From the NCBI GenBank assembly GCA_035623255.1, contig DASPTU010000019.1, positions 1-25,248 of the forward strand: a stretch of DNA of 25,248 nt, read 5' to 3'. Positions 22,965-25,248 of the stretch are shown in pieces. Positions within the stretch are counted from its first letter, which is position 1, and the number at the start of each line of letters is the position of its first letter. Under the pieces are notes generated by a model. The model ran no database searches and was not told where the DNA came from. It saw only the letters and a list, made by a program, of their open reading frames with translations. Position numbers and translations under genes: made by a program. The DNA comes from JAFAGX01 sp035623255. Lineage in GTDB: Bacteria; Acidobacteriota; Terriglobia; Terriglobales; Acidobacteriaceae.

Positions 22965-23024
22965 CCCTTTCGCCGGTTTTTGGCGAAGGGTGGGACTGTG
23001 TGAGCGTGGGCAGAACACTCGCGG
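22965..23024. repeat. Hairpin-bearing intergenic repeat, copy 2
   Basis: CCCTTTCGCC, loop GGTTTT, GGCGAAGGG and then GAGCGTGGGCAGAAC repeat the plan of copy 1 about 100 bases away. This looks like a REP-type dispersed element. Confidence 0.7.
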
Positions 23025-23129
23025 TGGGGCAGCCCTGATATTCAAAGCGGGAAAGCTTGGGTCAGTCCTCGATGTTACATCAACGATCACTAGAATCGAT
23101 TGGGCCTTGCGTTACGATTGTGGGGCGGC

Positions 23130-24107
23130 ATGCAGCATCCAAAATTGCTAATCTCCGCTTTGTTGCTCGGCTGCCTTCAGGCTTTGGGTAGTGCAGACCC
23201 CTCTGCACAGCAGCTACTAATCATGGCTAAACAGCAGGCAAGTCTCGGCCGTGATCAGACTAGCCCTTTCGAAGTTGATGTGACTTTCACCGCCCAGATA
23301 AACGTGCCGGTTCAAGGGCATCTGACGCTGAAGTGGGAAGCAAAGGACCGATGGTGGCGCAAGGTCGTCATGGGTGACTTCGAGCAAATCGAGATCCGCA
23401 ATGGGGAGAAGTTCTACACGAGCCGTAACGTCGAGTTTACGCCAGTACGAGTCGGTGAACTCGTCAAGCTGCTCGAGTTCGCAGAGGGCTCTGAAGATCT
23501 TATCGTGAAGAAACAAAAGCAACGTATCGAAAGTGGCATCGAGATAAGCTGTCTACGAGTGGAACAGGAAAATGTCAAGTGGCCGCATGAAATTTGCGTC
23601 AACCCAGCCACTCACGAAATTCTCAGCGACGATTGGCAGGAACCACCTGATCAGCGACGGAGCGAATCGTACGGCGACTACCTCGACTTCGGAGCGCATC
23701 GCTACCCGCGCAAGCTCGAACTTCGCGTGAACGGAATTAAGCTAATTACAGCGAACGTGGACAGTCTGGCCACGGAACCTTTTGATGACTCACTCCTCAT
23801 TCCACCGAAAGGTGCGATTGAACGTCGCCAGTGTGCCGATCTCAAGCACGCGATACCTGTAAAGACCCCGGATCCGATGTATCCGACGTCAGCTAGACAA
23901 AACAGAATGATGGGCGACACCACCGTAGCCATGACTGTGCTGACCGACGGGTCTGTTACTGACATACATCTTGTTGGCAGCGCGGTCCGCTCGCTGGACA
24001 ACGCTACAGTGCAGACACTGAAAAGCTGGAGATTTAAGCCCGCGATGTGCGGAACGGAGCCAGTCGTTTCCGACATCCACGTCGTGGTCAGTTTCAGGTT
24101 GTATTGA
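23130..24107 (+). CDS. Exported protein with TonB C-terminal domain
   Basis: This 325-residue protein has an N-terminal signal (about 4-20) with LLGC at 12-15, a possible lipobox. Residues about 25-230 form a domain I do not recognise, with many beta-strand-like segments. Residues about 242-325 are a TonB C-terminal domain: DPMYPTSARQNRMMGDTTVAMTV, then TDGSVTDIHLVGS, LDNATVQTLKSWRFKPA and a final VVVSFRLY. In energy-transducing TonB the domain contacts outer-membrane receptors, but here there is no long proline-rich spacer and no ExbB/ExbD nearby, so a structural or carrier role is equally possible. The longer reading from TTG 23100 adds residues before the signal, so ATG 23130 is preferred. 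Confidence 0.85.
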   Translation: MQHPKLLISALLLGCLQALGSADPSAQQLLIMAKQQASLGRDQTSPFEVDVTFTAQINVPVQGHLTLKWEAKDRWWRKVVMGDFEQIEIRNGEKFYTSRNVEFTPVRVGELVKLLEFAEGSEDLIVKKQKQRIESGIEISCLRVEQENVKWPHEICVNPATHEILSDDWQEPPDQRRSESYGDYLDFGAHRYPRKLELRVNGIKLITANVDSLATEPFDDSLLIPPKGAIERRQCADLKHAIPVKTPDPMYPTSARQNRMMGDTTVAMTVLTDGSVTDIHLVGSAVRSLDNATVQTLKSWRFKPAMCGTEPVVSDIHVVVSFRLY

Positions 24108-24178
24108 TCGGACAGGTGCTGTCATCAGGCGTTACCACTCGTTGACTCGACAGCCTCCGCTTCGGCTGCGAGCGGCGA

Positions 24179-24184
24179 TATAAT
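24179..24184 (+). promoter_or_regulatory. Possible -10 box for the molybdenum hydroxylase operon
   Basis: A perfect TATAAT stands 19 bases before the ATG at 24203. No good -35 hexamer is at the usual spacing. A TTGACT lies 31 bases upstream, too far to pair. Confidence 0.4.
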
Positions 24185-24202
24185 TTCTAAACCCGCTGCC
24201 GT

Positions 24203-24667
24203 ATGCCCGCAACCTTGTTGATCAACGGAACTGAACACAAGCTCGACGTTCCTGCCGATACCAAACTCCTCTACGTACTGCGCGACAATCTGGGCCTGAC
24301 CGGAACCAAGTATGGCTGCGGCGAAGGCATGTGCGGCGCCTGCACGGTGCTGCTCGACGGCAAGCCGGCACGATCATGCCAGGCGCCGTTGAGTGTCGTT
24401 GCGGGCAAGAAAATCACCACGATCGAAGGGCTGGAGCGGAATGGCAAACTCCATCCCGTCCAGGAAGCATTTTTGAAAGCGGAAGCGTTCCAGTGCGCCT
24501 ATTGCACCTCTGGCATGATTATGGCTGCGGTGGGATTGCTGAGCAAGAATCCGCAACCAACGGACGAGCAGATCATCAGCACACTGGAAGGTAACGTCTG
24601 CCGGTGCGGGACCCACCCGCGAATAGTCGAAGCGGTACAGCAGGCAGCGTCGGCGAAGCACGTATGA
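24203..24667 (+). CDS. 2Fe-2S small subunit of an isoquinoline-oxidoreductase-type molybdenum hydroxylase
   Basis: This 154-residue protein carries electrons from the molybdenum centre in enzymes of the xanthine oxidase family. The plant-type ferredoxin domain has its cluster ligands in CGEGMCGACTVLLDG (Cys39, Cys44, Cys47) and Cys59. The C-terminal all-helical domain binds a second cluster through Cys98, Cys101, Cys133 and Cys135 (QCAYCTSGM and NVCRCGTHPRI). Length and layout match IorA or aldehyde oxidase small subunits. No FAD subunit gene is visible. Its stop overlaps the next start as ATGA, so the two subunits are translationally coupled. Confidence 0.95.
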   Translation: MPATLLINGTEHKLDVPADTKLLYVLRDNLGLTGTKYGCGEGMCGACTVLLDGKPARSCQAPLSVVAGKKITTIEGLERNGKLHPVQEAFLKAEAFQCAYCTSGMIMAAVGLLSKNPQPTDEQIISTLEGNVCRCGTHPRIVEAVQQAASAKHV

Positions 24668-25248
24668 CTACTTTAACGCAAGAATCAAACCGCGAACTGA
24701 TCTCTGAGCGAGAGCAGCACGAATCTGTAGCACGATTCAGCTACGGTTTTGAACTGCACAGACGCGACTTCTTCAAACTGCTGGGTGGAGGGATGCTGGT
24801 CTGCGCGTGCGCCGATCCTGCAATGGCTCAGGAATCGGGCGCGCGACATCGGGACCGAGACGAGGAGCAACTTCCCCAAAACATCTCCGCATGGCTCCAT
24901 ATTGCCGGAGATGGCAAGGTCACGGTTTACACCGGCAAAGTAGAAGTCGGACAGAACATCCGCACATCGTTGACTCAACAGGTGGCCGAGGAGCTACGGG
25001 CTCCCATCGAGTCTATTCAATTGATAATGGGTGACACGTCGCTGACGCCATATGACATGGGCACGTTCGGCAGCCGGACCACGCCGACGATGGGTCCGCA
25101 ACTTCGAAACGCTTCGGCGGCTGCCCGTGAGAATCTCATCGATTTGGCTGCTCAGCACTGGCGCGCTGATCGTTCGTCGCTCGTAGCCGAGAACGGAAGA
25201 ATTACCAACACGCGGTCCAGGCAGTCTGTCTCCTATGGCGAGTTGACC
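24664..25248 (+). CDS. Molybdopterin-binding large subunit, isoquinoline 1-oxidoreductase beta type (3' end outside window)
   Basis: I translated 195 codons with no stop to the right edge. The protein begins with a charged leader and a twin-arginine signal, HRRDFFKLLGGGMLVCACADPAMAQ (Arg33-Arg34), so the folded holoenzyme is exported by the Tat pathway, and the small subunit would travel with it. After the signal come NISAWLHIAGDGKVTVYTGK and VEVGQNIRTSLTQQVAEEL, which match the start of the IorB family, then MGDTSLTPYDMGTFGSRTT. The substrate cannot be known from this part; many relatives oxidise aldehydes or N-heterocycles. The start overlaps the small-subunit stop by four bases. Confidence 0.92.
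   Translation, partial: MTTLTQESNRELISEREQHESVARFSYGFELHRRDFFKLLGGGMLVCACADPAMAQESGARHRDRDEEQLPQNISAWLHIAGDGKVTVYTGKVEVGQNIRTSLTQQVAEELRAPIESIQLIMGDTSLTPYDMGTFGSRTTPTMGPQLRNASAAARENLIDLAAQHWRADRSSLVAENGRITNTRSRQSVSYGELT

Larger units (their letters stand above)
22734..23129. other. recA upstream region
   Basis: No gene is supported. It holds the recA promoter and Shine-Dalgarno, then two hairpin repeats at 22866-22920 and 22965-23024. I could not identify a clear LexA-type operator. Confidence 0.5.

Noticed and set aside
22866..23024. Possible CRISPR array
   Set aside because: Only two units with different inner sequence, each with its own hairpin, and no cas gene; a REP-like repeat fits better.

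Overview
The window reads as a piece of chromosome from a moderately GC-rich Gram-negative-like bacterium, most probably an Acidobacteriota (Terriglobia/Koribacter-type) member. This rests on gene content rather than a marker phylogeny: a fused E1 alpha/beta dehydrogenase, MacB-type permeases without an ATPase, a CocE/NonD-type secreted hydrolase, a DinB-family enzyme, a TonB C-terminal-domain protein and a Tat-exported molybdenum hydroxylase all sit among standard housekeeping genes (ftsQ-ftsA-ftsZ, ssrA, rpmE, rsmI, yqeY, recA). Almost all of the window is ordinary, densely coding chromosome on both strands.

Layout. 1-2000: a YheT-type alpha/beta hydrolase cut by the left edge and an unrecognised 207-residue protein (minus), then a transglutaminase-like protein (plus) whose start abuts that of the unknown gene. 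2037-6296: a secreted S15/CocE-family hydrolase (minus), divergent from the fused E1 gene (plus). 6319-12235: a minus-strand block read as DinB-family gene, ftsQ, ftsA, ftsZ (with a strong terminator) and a small transpeptidase-type penicillin-binding protein. 12420-12850: ssrA (tmRNA) with a promoter candidate. 12851-13880: a small accessory patch with a duplicate of the tmRNA 3' end, a PIN-domain gene of VapC type and its overlapping upstream partner, fronted by a pentanucleotide repeat. 14037-18210: a zinc-ribbon membrane protein, rpmE (L31), a proline-rich membrane protein, a lipoprotein, an FmdB-type zinc ribbon, rsmI and a YqeY-type protein. 18251-20808: two MacB/FtsX-type permeases in tandem. 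20809-21626: a long non-coding interval with two diverged copies of a roughly 100-base repeat and the recA terminator. 21627-22733: recA. 22734-23129: recA promoter and two hairpin-bearing repeats. 23130-24107: a TonB C-terminal-domain protein. 24203-25248: the 2Fe-2S small subunit and the start of the molybdopterin large subunit of an isoquinoline-oxidoreductase/xanthine-dehydrogenase-type enzyme, running off the right edge.

How the genes work together. FtsQ, FtsA and FtsZ form the membrane-anchored division machinery, and the neighbouring transpeptidase may act on the cell wall. tmRNA, L31, RsmI and a YqeY-type protein belong to translation and ribosome rescue. The two genes at the right edge encode subunits of one periplasmic enzyme and are translationally coupled. 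No complete new defence or biosynthetic system is evident. The most unusual spot is the region just downstream of tmRNA, where a PIN-domain gene lacks its first catalytic aspartate, has a non-standard partner gene, and lies behind a tmRNA-end duplication that could be an old integration scar.
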